Source: Sinotaia quadrata (Eukaryota > Mollusca > Gastropoda > Architaenioglossa > Viviparidae). Taken from it: 64,000 nucleotides of DNA. The stretch lies in NCBI GenBank assembly GCA_028829895.1, contig CM054182.1, positions 38,622,879-38,686,878 of the forward strand, given 5' to 3'. Shown piece after piece: positions 1 to 12,255 of this stretch. The notes under the pieces are model-generated. The model searched no databases and was not told the DNA's origin. It saw only the letters and a list, made by a program, of their open reading frames with translations. A program made the translations under genes and the position numbers. Position 1 is the stretch's first letter. Every line of letters begins with the position of its first letter.

Positions 1-914
1 AATCACAACTATCAGTGTCATTTATTAAAATCTGTATCAAACAAATCAAAATACTGAAGATATTAAGTTTATCACATGTTAAAACTGTTAGGGTTAAATT
101 ATATGGGTTCACTAAAATGTAAAATTAAAATTATTAAAAATTATAACAATGTAAATCACTTTGACAAAAACTGTGAAATGTTAAAAGCAACAACTAGATA
201 AAAGTATATAATTTTAGCAAGTGCTTACTATACAGTAAAACTGTAGTTTCAAGTTATAAACCGATTTAAAATAGAACATAAACTCCAACTGCTGGGTGTA
301 TTCATACTAACATTTAACATCTGTCATAATTGATTGTATATACTCGATTTATATCAAATTATATGTGTGAAAATATATTTCACCATGCAAAGTATTCTTT
401 AAAGTTTCTAACACTTAAGAGAGAGTATTGCGAACTGTTCATTCGATAAACGAACAGTTGGTTGAGGTAACCGTAAAGCAATAGAATGTAGAAATATATT
501 TAACTATAAAATGCACAAAAGATTAAACAGAAGAAAAAATAAGGTGCTACATTTGAAATATAGTCCGGTTAATCGCAAACATTGTCGAAAATTCATTTCT
601 GTTATTTCATGGTGAAATAATCATATTTAACAATCCACCCTCACCGCAAAATATTATATAGACCTAATAGTAATAAAAAGACGTTCCACTTTTTATATTT
701 ATAAGCACACTGTGTAAGGCCTACTTAAATACAATATACAAATTTACTGTCTTTAATTGGCATCTATATATTTAAGAAATGGGCAAGATTAAATCACTTG
801 GCCAAACAATAAGAAAATATTTCAATAACATTACTGAGGTAGCTTTCTACTTACATTTGATTTACAAAAATGAAGACTTAGACTTTTAGAGGTTGTCTGG
901 TTTGAAATTAAGTT
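1..914. other. AT-rich stretch without a recognisable gene
   Basis: No open frame or family signature was recognised. The only structure noticed is a short inverted repeat, AACTGTTC at 433-440 against GAACAGTT at 452-459, with an 11-base loop. If the small frame at 915-1076 is a last exon, this stretch would be its 3' untranslated region. Confidence 0.5.
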
Positions 915-1076
915 TTATCCCAGTGCAGGACAACGGGTTCCTTCACCACCACACCTTTTGAGGGCCTGCTCTTGATATGCTACCTTGTATATCTCACCTT
1001 CTGTCATAACAGAATGCCAATCTATTCTATATAGCCTCTCCAGCCAAACCGGTTCTACAACACCACCCACTGCCAT
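915..1076 (-). CDS. Possible small ORF or terminal exon, unknown product
   Basis: A minus-strand frame of 53 codons runs from an ATG at 1076 to TAA at 915. The product is not recognised. It is unusually GC-balanced and complex for this AT-rich neighbourhood, with a central segment WLERLYRIDWHSVMTEGE and a C-rich end (KRCGGEGTRCPALG). The ATG lies just inside a possible splice acceptor (a pyrimidine-rich stretch followed by AATGGCAG), so it could equally be the start of a last exon whose earlier exons lie to the right. No similar sequence was found in the rest of the window. It may be chance, because a 53-codon frame is short. Conservation in a related genome would decide. Confidence 0.3.
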   Translation of the reverse strand: MAVGGVVEPVWLERLYRIDWHSVMTEGEIYKVAYQEQALKRCGGEGTRCPALG

Positions 1077-2588
1077 TTTCAAACAAGAAAGCCATGTGAG
1101 AAATCTAAATATAGATTACTAATGAAAACAACAAATATACAGAGCTAGCAACTAATCTTTAGCATAATGTTCGAACTCATGTTACAGTATTTGATTTTTA
1201 TTGACAATTTTATAATATACTTTTGAACTTATTATAGTTTTGAAATTGGTAAACGTGATTATTGTTTACAAACTGCTTTTTTTATCAGGAGCTCTGTGAA
1301 CAGTCAACCATAACCGACTTGCATAGCCAGTTAACTTTTGTTTCCGGACTAATTCAGTCCGTGGGAAGTGTGGAAATGCCGACGGCCGCTTCCGAGTCTG
1401 ATTCTTAGCTCAATTCCTCTAAAACTATAGGTCACCCGGGGCACGAAACCCATGACATGCTGTTAGGGTCGGCCTTTATTTTTTGCACGGGCTCTGCGAC
1501 ACAGTTTAATAAAATATTGTAAAGAATATTCGTAGCGATCGACGCTCCAGTCCAGTGAGTTGAGAAGTGGCTTCATCAATTACTATGGCTGACGCGTCGA
1601 TCAGCGGGAGACCGCGACTATAAATATTTTACTTGATTTTAGAAAAAAAAATTGGTCTGTAAACACCATTTGATTTTTTTCATTTGATGCATAGAAATGT
1701 TTGTACTTTAATTTGAGCCTAATCTCATTTATTTTTTGGATTAGGAAGAAATCATGTTTAGAGTCCAGTGATTTTAACTTTGAAATGGATAGTAGTCATA
1801 ATGAAGGAGTACTTTTGGAGTCGCTAAAACAGTAAAAATGTAAACGGTGGGGCACCAAAGGCACTCCAACTCGCTTGGCGACTGACCTCGCCACCCCTAC
1901 CCCCAAACACCGGGACTGACTTGACATTTGAGTTGGACTCTGTAGGCTTGAAAGTCAGGGTGCCATGACAAGCAGACCTGGTGTCATGCTCAGAGATTCA
2001 TTATAGTCTGTGTAATGTGGGCACCATAAATAAGTCAGTGTTAAACTTAAATTAAGACTCTGAACAGTTGTGCACTAAAATCCCTGATCAATAATAATGA
2101 CCCTATAGAGCCACATCTTATCTTGTCAACTTAGATATTTACTTCTATGTTTTCTATTTTCTATTTTCACTTTCTTTATTAAATTCCTATAAAATTATAA
2201 TTCTTTACTCTGTATTTCCTTCCATGTGTATATATATTACAGGAACTATATTTACCAAGGGAGTAGGGGGACTTAGAGCTAGATTAGTCGTTTTGTGTTT
2301 AGCATAGACTAGTACTTGTTGTGCGTCCTTGTATTTGTTTACATGATTGTGCACTTATATGGCTGAGAAACAGGGTTAAATTTCCAGGAAACAGGCAAGG
2401 GAGTAATTAACCAACACTGTAATTTTCTCATCTTTCCTGCATTCACACATAGCAAAATGCCACAGAGGGGACAACGGCCACATGGAAGCAACTCAAGTCT
2501 GAAAATGTGGAATGGAAGATGAAAGGACCATGTGTGGTTCTCATGTGGCAACGAAGACAACAAGAAAAACAAATCTACACCATATGGA
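1077..2588. other. Intergenic, possible old LTR or promoter remnant
   Basis: No gene recognised. A GC-richer patch at about 1360-1620 ends in GCGACTATAAATATTT, which has a TATA-like element. It shares loosely matching words (TTCGTAGCGA, GGCTGA, TCAGCGG) with the dispersed repeat at 10.8-13.6 kb, so it may be a very old relative of it. Inference only. Confidence 0.25.
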
Positions 2589-2628
2589 TTTTGTTTGTTT
2601 GTTTGTTTGTTTGTTTTTTGTTTTGTTT
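2589..2628 (+). repeat. (GTTT)n microsatellite
   Basis: Uninterrupted GTTT units pass into a T-rich tail. Short frames across it are artefacts. Confidence 0.85.
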
Positions 2629-2629
2629 T

Positions 2630-4900
2630 TTTGGAAGGGGGGTTGGCTGTGATGGGGAGGCTGGTAAATCACTTTATCACTCATTTACTCTGTAGACGTT
2701 ATTGTCATTACTTGTCCATTGAAAGTTTTAATTTGAAACATTTACATTGACCAGATGCTAGAGCGATATTGTCATGCATTGTATCACTCTTTCAGCGAAT
2801 ATGTTGGTCAGTAAAGTGGCATTGCTTCAGACTATAAATTTAGGACAATTAACTCTTATTTTGTTATCTATACTTCCAGGATTCGAAAGTCTACTGATCC
2901 AACATACTTCTTTAAACTACTCCCAAGCACATCAGTCTTTGTCAATTGCTGATAATAAAGTCACTATATAAACAAAATTAATTTTAAAACTATTACAGTT
3001 AAACCTAATGGCCCACGCTTTGAGTAAAAAAAGAAAAGTTATGATGACAGCCATATCTATGGAAATGTGGTGGACAGTTTGAACAGCCTCAGCCAGTACA
3101 ATCAATCTGCCTTTATGGAATCTCCCACGATAATCACTAAACAGGTATTAGCGTGTGTATTTAACCCGTTCTTCTCTCGGCCACCGAGTGTATCCGTTCA
3201 CTGGATGTTAAATGAGGAATGCAGCCTCGCAGTGAATGGAATGACAAGCATAAACTAGTCATACTTGTTCTTTGGTTGACTTTTTTCACATGTGCAGCCT
3301 TTTGAAAATTTTATTACAATTTGATGATGCTACGTCACAGACGTCAATAATAATACGTTGGAGCCTGTGAAATGTCTATGCTTGCATAATGCTCAGATTG
3401 CGGTGTCTACAATGACCTACTCACCACGACCGTCTGTAACAATGGTTCCCAACCTTTCTGTGGACAAGAACACATTCAAATTTTCAGAAGAGTTTGGCGG
3501 GTGCCATCAATTTTTTAAAGCTTATTTTTATACTGGACAGTAAATAACACGCAAATCATTTCATTTGGTAATACGTAATACATGTATCTAAACCATTCAA
3601 GCGAGTTACTCTTTTACTATTACTAGGTGAATTCGCTCTTTTTGCATCTGAATGGAAGATGGATTAAGTAGCTTTCACAAAACAGATATTTCATAAGCAG
3701 GCTGTTTTCATCTTGTTTATTTTTAGAATTACAATATTGTTGAACTAGTGGCCAAAATATATTTATTATTCTTACTCTAGCATAGAAGCCAGTTGTGGTT
3801 AATTAAAAATATTTTTTTTAATATTTTTACTTTTGTGTCTGGATTTCAACAAGTAAACTCAAATATGAGAAAAAGTAAAGCACAATTTTTATTGTGCTTT
3901 AAAAATCCGCAACATACAAATATAAATAATATTCATAAAATGCTCACCAGAACTGAATAGAGAAAATGTAGGCCTATTATTAATTCATTATCCTTTTATT
4001 CTAATAAATCAGTATGATTTTTGGCACTGCATTTTATTAGCCAGTTTTTAGCATTTGAAAGAATAAACTGAAATTACCATTTGTAAACAACCATCAAGCT
4101 GCCCATCTGTAAGTCAAGATCGGTAGTTTGACTTTATTATGCTCATCGTTAAAAACAGTTCACATAGATCAATGGAATCGAATTACGGATTTATTGTGTG
4201 CGATTAGATTCCAAAAATTATCATCTCATCTCTTGCGGTCGATTTGAGAATAAATAGTGTTGTGTTTTGCATTTGATTTCGTTGACAACACATAAACAAG
4301 ATCAATTTTAACAGTTTTATTTGGAACTCAGACAGTGTGTGTGTGTTACGATTTAATGGCGGCCATAACGTCTCTCAAATGTTTCTATTACGCGCCGGAA
4401 GTAGGTAAGCTGTGACAACATATTCAAGAGGACGCTTCCTGTATAGATCAACAAAAAGTATGTTGATATGATTACGACACTACAATCCTCATCTACTTCG
4501 AATACAAGCATTTTTGATGTATTAGTATTATTAATGGACAACTAAGATAATCCTATTTCTTAACTCGAAATACTACAAAATGGACAATTGCTTGTCGATG
4601 AATTAAAATTATTCTCACTGTATAATTATTTTTAAAAGTTCTTTGGTTTTCTTTCTTGAAAATAATTATACTGTGTGAATTCTTGGCTTTTATTTCAAGT
4701 CTATTCTTGACAGGAACTTTCGAATTTAGTTGAAAATAAATTTTGAACTCAAACTATCTTCTTAACTGTTAATCAACTTGACCTATATTAAACATTAGCT
4801 AATTACATAACTTTAAAATTAACTTAAATGGACAGTGATTATCGTCATGGCTGCACAATAATTTTGTATCAGTTTCATTTGTTAACCAAAAGCAAAATCA
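2630..4900. other. Intergenic, no gene recognised
   Basis: AT-rich unique-looking sequence. The open frames are short with no domain signature. A local inverted repeat AAGCACAATTTTTATTGTGCTTT is present near 3878-3900. Confidence 0.5.
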
Positions 4901-5364
4901 TCAAATTTCTTTGGCGTTTTCTTCAATCTGGCTGGATTTTTTCTTAGTGCTGGGGCACTTGGGAATGAAGAACTGGGAACCTCAGACTCTGTGTCGGCGA
5001 AGACTGGATGGCCTGGATTTTACATCATCAAGGGTATTTGAGGATTTTGACCACTTTGGCTTTGAGATTGCAACATATCTTCTTCCTCTTCATCTTCAGA
5101 GACAGGGGCTATTTCAAATTGCAGCGATTTGAAATGTAAGGTATTTCCGGTTATTGTGTGTTGACCATGGTACTGTGATCATAGAGCCTTTCTTATTTAC
5201 AATTGTGTATGGGTTGGGATTGACAATGCTTGGTGAGTAGACATAGCAATGCCCACTGTCTTGTCTATCATGTCTTCTCTCTGATTGGTTGCTTGGTTTT
5301 GACAATGCCTTGTGAGTAGAATGAGCAATATCTACTGCTTTCTTGTGTAATATCATCAATTTCT

Positions 5365-5640
5365 TCAGTTGACTGTCTTGACTTGTGGCTTCTCTAACTT
5401 CTTCAAGTGTCGTTGACTTGACTTGTTTGCAACGTAATGTATGAAATCTGCTAGGTTCACGTTTGGTGGTTTTCTTGTTGAGTGACGACTAATATAGTCA
5501 GATGCGTTTTCTTTGCCAGGTCTGTATTCGAGTTTCATTTCATATGGCATGAGTCTCAGTCTCCATTCCTCAGTCCTTACTACAGATGGTTTTCGACTGG
5601 ACAAAATACCAACAAGTGGTTTGTGATCTGTGACTTCAGT
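5365..5640 (-). pseudogene. RNase H C-terminal half of Gypsy relic
   Basis: The frame contains DHKPLVGIL followed by a WRLRLMPYEMKLEYRPGKEN stretch, which is the end of the Gypsy RT-RNase H domain and the link to integrase. A one-base frameshift near 5408 moves the reading into the frame of the next block (TTLEEVREATSQDSQLKKL). It is separated from the N-terminal half by a microsatellite. Confidence 0.85.
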
Positions 5641-5698
5641 GAAATATCACCGAACAAATATAAGTGATAATGTTCCACTAAAAAAACAACTGCGAGCA

Positions 5699-5700
<2 letters not shown>

Positions 5701-5729
<29 letters not shown>
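5701..5729 (-). repeat. (GA)n microsatellite inside the RNase H domain
   Basis: On the minus strand the repeat lies between IQS and a decayed counterpart of the conserved region that normally reads Q-I-E-R-E. The E-R-E codons (GAG AGA GAG) are a natural seed for GA expansion. The repeat is 29 bases. Confidence 0.85.
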
Positions 5730-5733
<4 letters not shown>

Positions 5734-7153
5734 GTATCTTTGTTCTATTTCTGTTCAACGATCTACTTGCATAACAGACTGGTTTTCCTTCTTGTGTCAG
5801 AATCGCCCTGAGTCCAACCGGACTTGCATATACCAAAATGGTGGTTTCTTTTGCAGGGTCGAAGTATGCCATTACATGTGCACCTGTGTAGGAGCTTGCT
5901 TCATTTTGTCAAAGGCTTGCTGTTCTGGTTCTTTCTATTTCCATAGTGTGCCTTTCTCGGTGAGTTTTTTGAGTGGTTCTTTATTTGTTGAGTATCCGTG
6001 AATGAACCTTGCTATGTATTGTGTCATCCCGAGAAATGATATGACTTCAGATACTGTTTTGGTGCCCTTGACTGGATCTGACCTGTTACCTTTTTCCTCC
6101 AAATATTTGGCCATATAATTTAAGTTGTTTTACAGAGAATTCTTTGTTGAGTTTAACTCCATTCTCATTCACTTTTTCCAGTATAGTTCTGAACAAGTTG
6201 TCATGCTCTGTTTGATTCTTGCCATGCACAATGATATCGTCGGACAAGTTCTTGGAACCAGGAATGTCTACCAGCAGTTTTGAAATTGCATTTTAAATGA
6301 TTTCTACTGCTGCATTTACCCCAAACAACAATCTCTTGTACTATTTCCACCCTAGATGTGTTGAAAATGTTGTGATGTATCTGCTTGACTCATCTACTTC
6401 AAGCTGGCGATAGGCACTTTGGTGTCAGATCCAGTTTATTGAATACTGTGGAATTATTTAGATCCTCAGTGAGGTCATCAACCGTTGGCATTGGATGTTT
6501 TCACGATTGACTGCTTTATATGCATCAAGCATGTGGAGCAAATGCGTACACCTTTCTTTGGTACCAGTACGAATGGGCTCACCCAAGGAGTAGGACCATC
6601 AATTTCTAGATTATGTCGAGATCTTCAAGTCACTTGAGCTCTTTCCTTACATCTTTTCTGACATGAAATGGAATTCTTCTGTGTTGGTGCTATCGCTTGA
6701 ACAACCTTGTAAGTGTGAAGGGTGGTTTTCTTGTTTTTGATTTTTCCCATTTCTCCATTGAAAAGAGTTCATAGGGGTGGTCACACTTGCTGAAAAAGTG
6801 TACTGTATGAGTTTCAGAGCTTGTGATGTCGCATTGTTGAGTAGATTTCACGAGTCCTGTATCTCAGTGTTACTTATGACATAGAATTGGGTAGTAATTC
6901 ATTCTCTTTGACACTGAGTCACTGCAGTAAAATGACCAATGACCAATGACCAAGGGAGTGTTTTCTTTGTGACATACGCATATATGTTTGGACATTTCTT
7001 TTCTAGCTTTGGTAGCTTCAGTGACTTATTTGTGGCATGACTGATTATGTTGACTGTTGCACCAGTATCTATCAGAAATCAGACTTCTTTGTTTTGTTGT
7101 GAACATGTGTTGTTATTGTTGAAGTTGATGTGTGTATGGTTTGAATGCTAAAA

Positions 7154-7402
7154 TCATACGCTTTCTTTATAAAGTTCATCTTTTACCTGTATATTGTATT
7201 CCTTTTCGTCCTCTGCCTGTATAGCATAGTCATCAGATGATTTTACTTTGTCTTCTATTTTATCATCTTCTTCTTTGATTTGGTGGGCTGTTTTCTTTGA
7301 GTTTGAGCGACAAACCTTGGCAAACTGATTCATCTTATGGCAGGCTTTGCATTCCTTTCCTCTTGCGAGGTATATATTGCATGCGGAAATTTGCCACAAC
7401 AA
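7154..7402 (-). pseudogene. Gypsy gag C-terminus with damaged zinc knuckle
   Basis: An 82-codon frame contains ECKACHKMNQFAKVC, a CCHC knuckle in which the third ligand (His) is Gln. It is followed by an acidic and lysine-rich linker typical of the gag-protease junction. A nucleic-acid-binding role is inferred for the ancestor. This copy has lost a metal ligand and is surrounded by stops. Confidence 0.75.
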
Positions 7403-7540
7403 TTTTTACATTGTGTAGATCTACGAATTTGATTTCTGTTTCCTGTCTCTTAACTCTGACCTTGTGCTATGTGACATGACCTTTGAGTGTAAGACAAAAG
7501 TTACAAGTTAGGAATCGTTTCATTTTGAGCCATTTTATTA

Positions 7541-7637
7541 ATCGCTCATTAAGTTCACTTGATGTATTTTCACCGTTATATTTTGTAATCGCTCAGTAAG
7601 TTGAGATGATGCATTTTCACCGTTATATTTTGTAATT
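7541..7637 (+). repeat. Two-copy tandem duplication, about 47 bp
   Basis: The segment ending in ATTTTCACCGTTATATTTTG occurs twice in succession with a few substitutions. Confidence 0.7.
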
Positions 7638-10235
7638 GGATAGTATGGTGTCTAGTTTCCAAAATTATTGCTCATCACAAACCAAGAAGCGGAACTTTTT
7701 AAGGCATTCAAGAAAAAAAAGGAATTCTTGAAAATTTAAGAATTTACAGCTGTTTATAATCTTCCATTTTTAGGTGTGATGATTAAATTAACATGCCTAT
7801 TTATTTATAAATTTTTATAGATATTTTTATTAATTATTGAAACTGTTCTTAATAAAGAAATTTGGTTTTGAAATGAGTAGGGTAATGGCTAGAAAGATCA
7901 CTATCGTTTTCCCCAGGACAGATAACTCAAATAAAATTGGAAGCATTGTAACTCTTGTTACATCCACTGCTGTTGTAATTTAATTGGTGCAGTTGACTAT
8001 CTATTGGGGAAAAGATTGATGATATTAAACTAAATGCAGTGTAAGCTGAAATACATTTACCCAGGTGGTTCAACTTATGTTTAATAATTTGTCTTATTCT
8101 CACCACCACCTCCAGCATAAATTAATTTAAAATAAACAAAAGCCAGTCTGCATTAAGGACCTATCATCACGTTTAGTGTACTCACTCTAAATTCTTTTCT
8201 TGGAGTGGGTAAAAAAGTTTAATTCATGCCTTGACCCTTTCCTGATATACGAGCTGTCAGCACCAACCTATGTAGTGACATATGTATTTTATGTTAAGAG
8301 TAATTAATTCTGGTTCAAAAGGATCACATCTATAACAGAAAATAAGTTAAAAATCACGTTTTTAGAAGTAAAATCTTTTCCAATCTTTCCAGTGCCTCAG
8401 TCATTGAAGTGAATATAAAAACTGCACTAACACCAAACCCAGTAGATATTTACGATCTTTCTGTGAGAACAAACGGAATGCCCCATTTTGTTGATTCGTA
8501 AAAGTGCGAAGGAAATCGTAACGGGATTTAACTCTGCGGTATAAAGGTGAGAAACTCTACTCATTGTGCAGTGTATGAATTATAAATTACATTTAAGATA
8601 TTTTGTTATTTTATTCTTAGTCACCGAAAGCACATGAAACTCTTTTGTTCCAGCAATTGTTAGATCAATGTTTACTACTTGCGTCTTTGAGAGATCAATG
8701 TAATCAACCAACTGTCTTACTGATAATTGTAAATTGAAAAGCATTGATTAATTTTACAATAAATATTTATGTTCTTTTAGTAATATTAATAACATTGTTG
8801 ATTCGTTTAAATACTCTACATTTAATTCACTTGTATGGTAGAGAGGAATGTCCTTTCACATCCTTTCGCGTCACATTTGCTGAATGACCTTGTGTGTTGA
8901 CCAGTAGTTATTGTGTATGTTGTTGCATCTGAGAGAGGGAGAGACCTGTAGCCATTTTGCGGATAGAGTGAATTCGTTAAAAGCGACCCTTTTTTCCTCA
9001 GACAGCAGCATGCGACAGTTGCTACAATTGCTACAGCTGAACATCAGCGTATGCACCAAGGACATGATTTATGTGGCATCCACCAGTGCCAAGAGTATCT
9101 GCAGCCATTTGTGTGTGGTGTATCCATGTCCATCCCATCTCAAACATAGACTGAAGGAAGGTCTGACCTCTACTGAACAACTGAGATAATTCAGCAACCT
9201 TGCTGCTGTCACTGATATCACTGACATTCATTTTATTACTGACATTATTCATGAGTCACATGTCGGAAGTCCACAACTCTGGTCATCTCAATGCTTAGCA
9301 GAAAATTTACAACATCAGAATTATAGTTTCAATTATAATCGCGCTTATAGCTAATGTTCATTCATTAATAAATAGTGTGCCACTAGAGCCACAGTACCAC
9401 TAGAACCACAGAGTAGCTCATTTTATTTGTATCTTCTAACCAATCACGATTTTTGGGTGGCTGGGGACTTAGAGTTGTTACACTCTTGTCTATTTTATAT
9501 CCATTACGTAATTCATAGTTACTCTGCAGTCCAGTGCTGGAATATGGACTCTGTAATTTTTTTGGAGGGTCAGGAGAGGTGTATTCATACTACCATTTAT
9601 CGTGACCACCCATTCAACCGGACGTCACATCATTTAAAAAAAAATTCTGAATAAATGTAACGTTTTAATTCTATATTATTTTATTTATGTACATCACACA
9701 TTGCTTAAAATTAAAAGAAAATGTTTACTTTTATGTACTTAATTTGAAAAATAAGTTTAAAATTGTCTTTTTAATTTTGGCAGCCTCGTTGGTTTAGCGA
9801 TAACCCCCAAACTATTTGATATCACATATATTTCCACATTTCTATGACGTTTACATAAAGACAAATTTGTTATCAGGGAAACAAATCCTTTCAGATAGAA
9901 AACTAAAATTTTATGCTCGTGAGCAAAATAAATATTGTAGTTAACTTAGTATTATTTTAAGATTTGTTACTGAACGATTATTTCACATAAACTTATTTTT
10001 TCATTTTTATTACTTAATTATGAGTTAATTACAAAGATAAATAATAAATGTGTGGCAGGTATTCCTCCAGCAAGGAGTGCCCCTTATTGCGGATAACATC
10101 ATCTCCTACTACAATATAATACATTCCTTAATGAGCTTTGGATAGGGCGATCTCTCTGCGATCCACCCTATCCAATGCTATTTGTGGTATTTAAGCATAT
10201 ACTTAGAGCTAGCACTGACCTGACATATACTAAGT
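7638..10235. other. Intergenic, no gene supported
   Basis: Contains a 92-codon plus-strand frame (8911-9189) and a 75-codon one (9427-9654). Neither has a recognisable domain, intron signals or codon bias. The sequence is otherwise AT-rich. Confidence 0.45.
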
Positions 10236-10600
10236 TATATGTAAATGTAATTAAGTGAAACCAAATATAACTCAAAATTATCACACTCTTACACACACCA
10301 CACAGAAGTATAATGTAAATGTAATTAAGTGAAACCAAATATAACTAAAAATTATCACACTTACACACACCACACAGAAGTAGTATGTAAATGTAATTAA
10401 GTGAAACCAAATATAACTAAAAATTATCACACTCTTACACACACCACACAGAAGTATAATGTAAATGTAATTAAGTGAAACCAAATATAACTAACAATTA
10501 TCACACTTACACACACCACACAGAAGTATAATGTAAATGTAATTAAGTGAAGCCAAATATAACTAAAAATTATCACACTCTTACACACACCACACACGAT
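10236..10600 (+). repeat. Minisatellite, about 71-74 bp unit, 5 copies
   Basis: Each unit contains TGTAAATGTAATTAAGTGAAACC and ends in ACACACACCACACAGAAGTA. The copies differ by a CACTCTTAC/CACTTAC indel that alternates along the array. Frames over it are artefacts. Confidence 0.9.
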
Positions 10601-10715
10601 ACATTTATAACTAAATACGAAGTCAGCATGTAATTTTAAATCGAACAATTTTACAAAACAAAAATCCCACGGCATTAAAATGCAAATTTTAGAATTTAAT
10701 TATAGCTTTATAAAT

Positions 10716-10717
<2 letters not shown>

Positions 10718-10749
<32 letters not shown>
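10718..10749 (+). repeat. (TG)n microsatellite
   Basis: Uninterrupted TG dinucleotides. Confidence 0.9.
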
Positions 10750-10751
<2 letters not shown>

Positions 10752-10809
10752 TTTGGCTTTTTAAGCAGTATTTCTCATGGAAACTGCTGTTTTCGGCCAC
10801 TTCCATTTA

Positions 10810-12255
10810 CTGACCATGTTACGTGTCCAGTATTTATTTAGAGACCCTGTTCAGGAAATTCAGAATTTTAATTTAAATAATCCTCTCCGTTATTCTGAAC
10901 AGACTGGCTGCTCAAGCTTATCTTTCAGTCTCAACGAAAAGTGCGTCTAGTAGTTCAAGACAAACAAATTCACAGACAGACAAACTTGCGTACAAAGCAT
11001 GGTTTGGGAATCATTAAAGCAATTATAAATAATTATGCATTCAAATCCTCATTCAGCTCATTCGCCCCCACCCAAACCTGTTTGGTCTATATATGCATAA
11101 AAATTTAACTACAAATAAGAGCTTTAACAAAGATAAAAGAATTTAATAAATTTAAAGCAACAACAAAGATTAATCAAGACAGACAACATTTAGTCTCCTA
11201 AGCAATGCTTTTGCGTGCGTTAAAGTCACATATGCTGATATGATTATCGAATCAAGAACATTGGGCGAAGCACTTAGCTTCGCATATGGCGTCGTTCAGG
11301 AGCACGTGGTTCCCACAGTTCAAATGGTTCTGGACTCACAGTCTCTCAACAGATAGCGTCCCATCAGTCCACCTTCTCCCTGATTTTAGATTATGCCAGT
11401 TGTCCACTCAACCTTCAGGCATCGACTGGTGGAGAATTTTATGATGACGTATCAAGCAAGGATACGAAGGATAATGAATCAGTACTTGAACCAAGGAAAG
11501 GAAAGCCCAAGGTAAAGTAAAACCCGCTCTGGAAATAAATAAATCCCCCCTGAGCGATTGCTTATGGTTTCACGATCCAACGCACATGGTTTGACAAAGA
11601 GCAAAGCTTATTCCTCGACTTATTGTGTCTTTACAAATATATTCAAATATTTATGACGAAAGATACAATATAGTCTGCATATGCGTTACAATTAACGTGC
11701 ACATGAACATATGAATTCCCCAAAAATGTTTACGTTTCATAAATGGAATTCATATAAAAGAAATCAGTTACAATTCAAAATTACACATGTGCGCTTTACA
11801 AATTACAACAAAATTATATGCAAAATGAATTTGAATTATTACTAAGAATTTTGCAAACGTGCACAGACGTTCTGCGACACAAAAGTCAATTATTTGTTTT
11901 ATAAATTAAAAAGGCTTAAAGTTTACAAATTAATTTATATACAATGTAACATTTGACTTAGCCACACTTCTTATCAAGCCACGTGTTTGGAGGAGATTGC
12001 AACAATATATTTTCCTGCACAAACACATACATAAATTCACACAAGGAAATAATAATAGAAATACAATTAATATTCTGAGAAATCGATGTGTTACCTTCTT
12101 TATGTAGCCAATAGGTCAGACAGCGGGCTTACGTACTCTACTTCGTAGCGACTCACGGAAATCAGATGGCTGAGACGCTTTTGTCGGTCAGCGGCTTCCT
12201 CGTGAATGACTATAATAGCGCGCGACTGACGTATTTAAAGAAGTATAAGAATTTA
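10810..12255 (-). repeat. Dispersed repeat, copy A (about 1.4 kb, possibly LTR-derived)
   Basis: Aligns block by block with the next 1.4 kb (copy B) and, inverted, with 49945-51445 (copy C). Shared words in order are CCAGTATTTATTTAGAGAC, CAGACTGGCTGC, TTCGCCCCCACCC, AACCCGCTCTG, ACGTGCACA(G/A)ACGTTCTG, ATCGATGTGTTAC, CAGCGGGCT and CGACTCACGG. It is non-coding. A G-rich box (TGGGGGCGA on the other strand) about 270 bp from one end resembles a primer-binding-site region next to an LTR, so an LTR with leader is one reading. Strand is arbitrary. Confidence 0.7.

Larger units (their letters stand above)
4930..7480 (-). mobile_element. Gypsy/Ty3-type LTR retrotransposon relic (gag-pro-RT-RNase H-IN tail)
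   Basis: Minus-strand blocks occur in Gypsy order. They are a gag zinc knuckle (about 7320-7370), a retropepsin core LIDTGATVNIIS (7034-7074), the RT segment PTPWVSPFVLVPKKG (about 6560-6600), the RT active-site box LSDDIIVHG (6219-6247), both halves of RNase H (5866-5480) and a polyprotein tail (5359-4930). The conserved knuckle histidine is replaced by glutamine (CKACHKMNQFAKVC). Stops and frameshifts occur throughout, including one near 5408, and the protease has an upstream stop. The integrase core is absent: RNase H is followed within about 100 codons by tail sequence. No LTRs were identified with confidence. This is a dead copy, assigned by motif recognition. Confidence 0.88.

Noticed and set aside
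8911..9189. 92-codon plus frame
   Set aside because: No recognised domain, no gene context, and an overlapping frame of similar length on the other strand.
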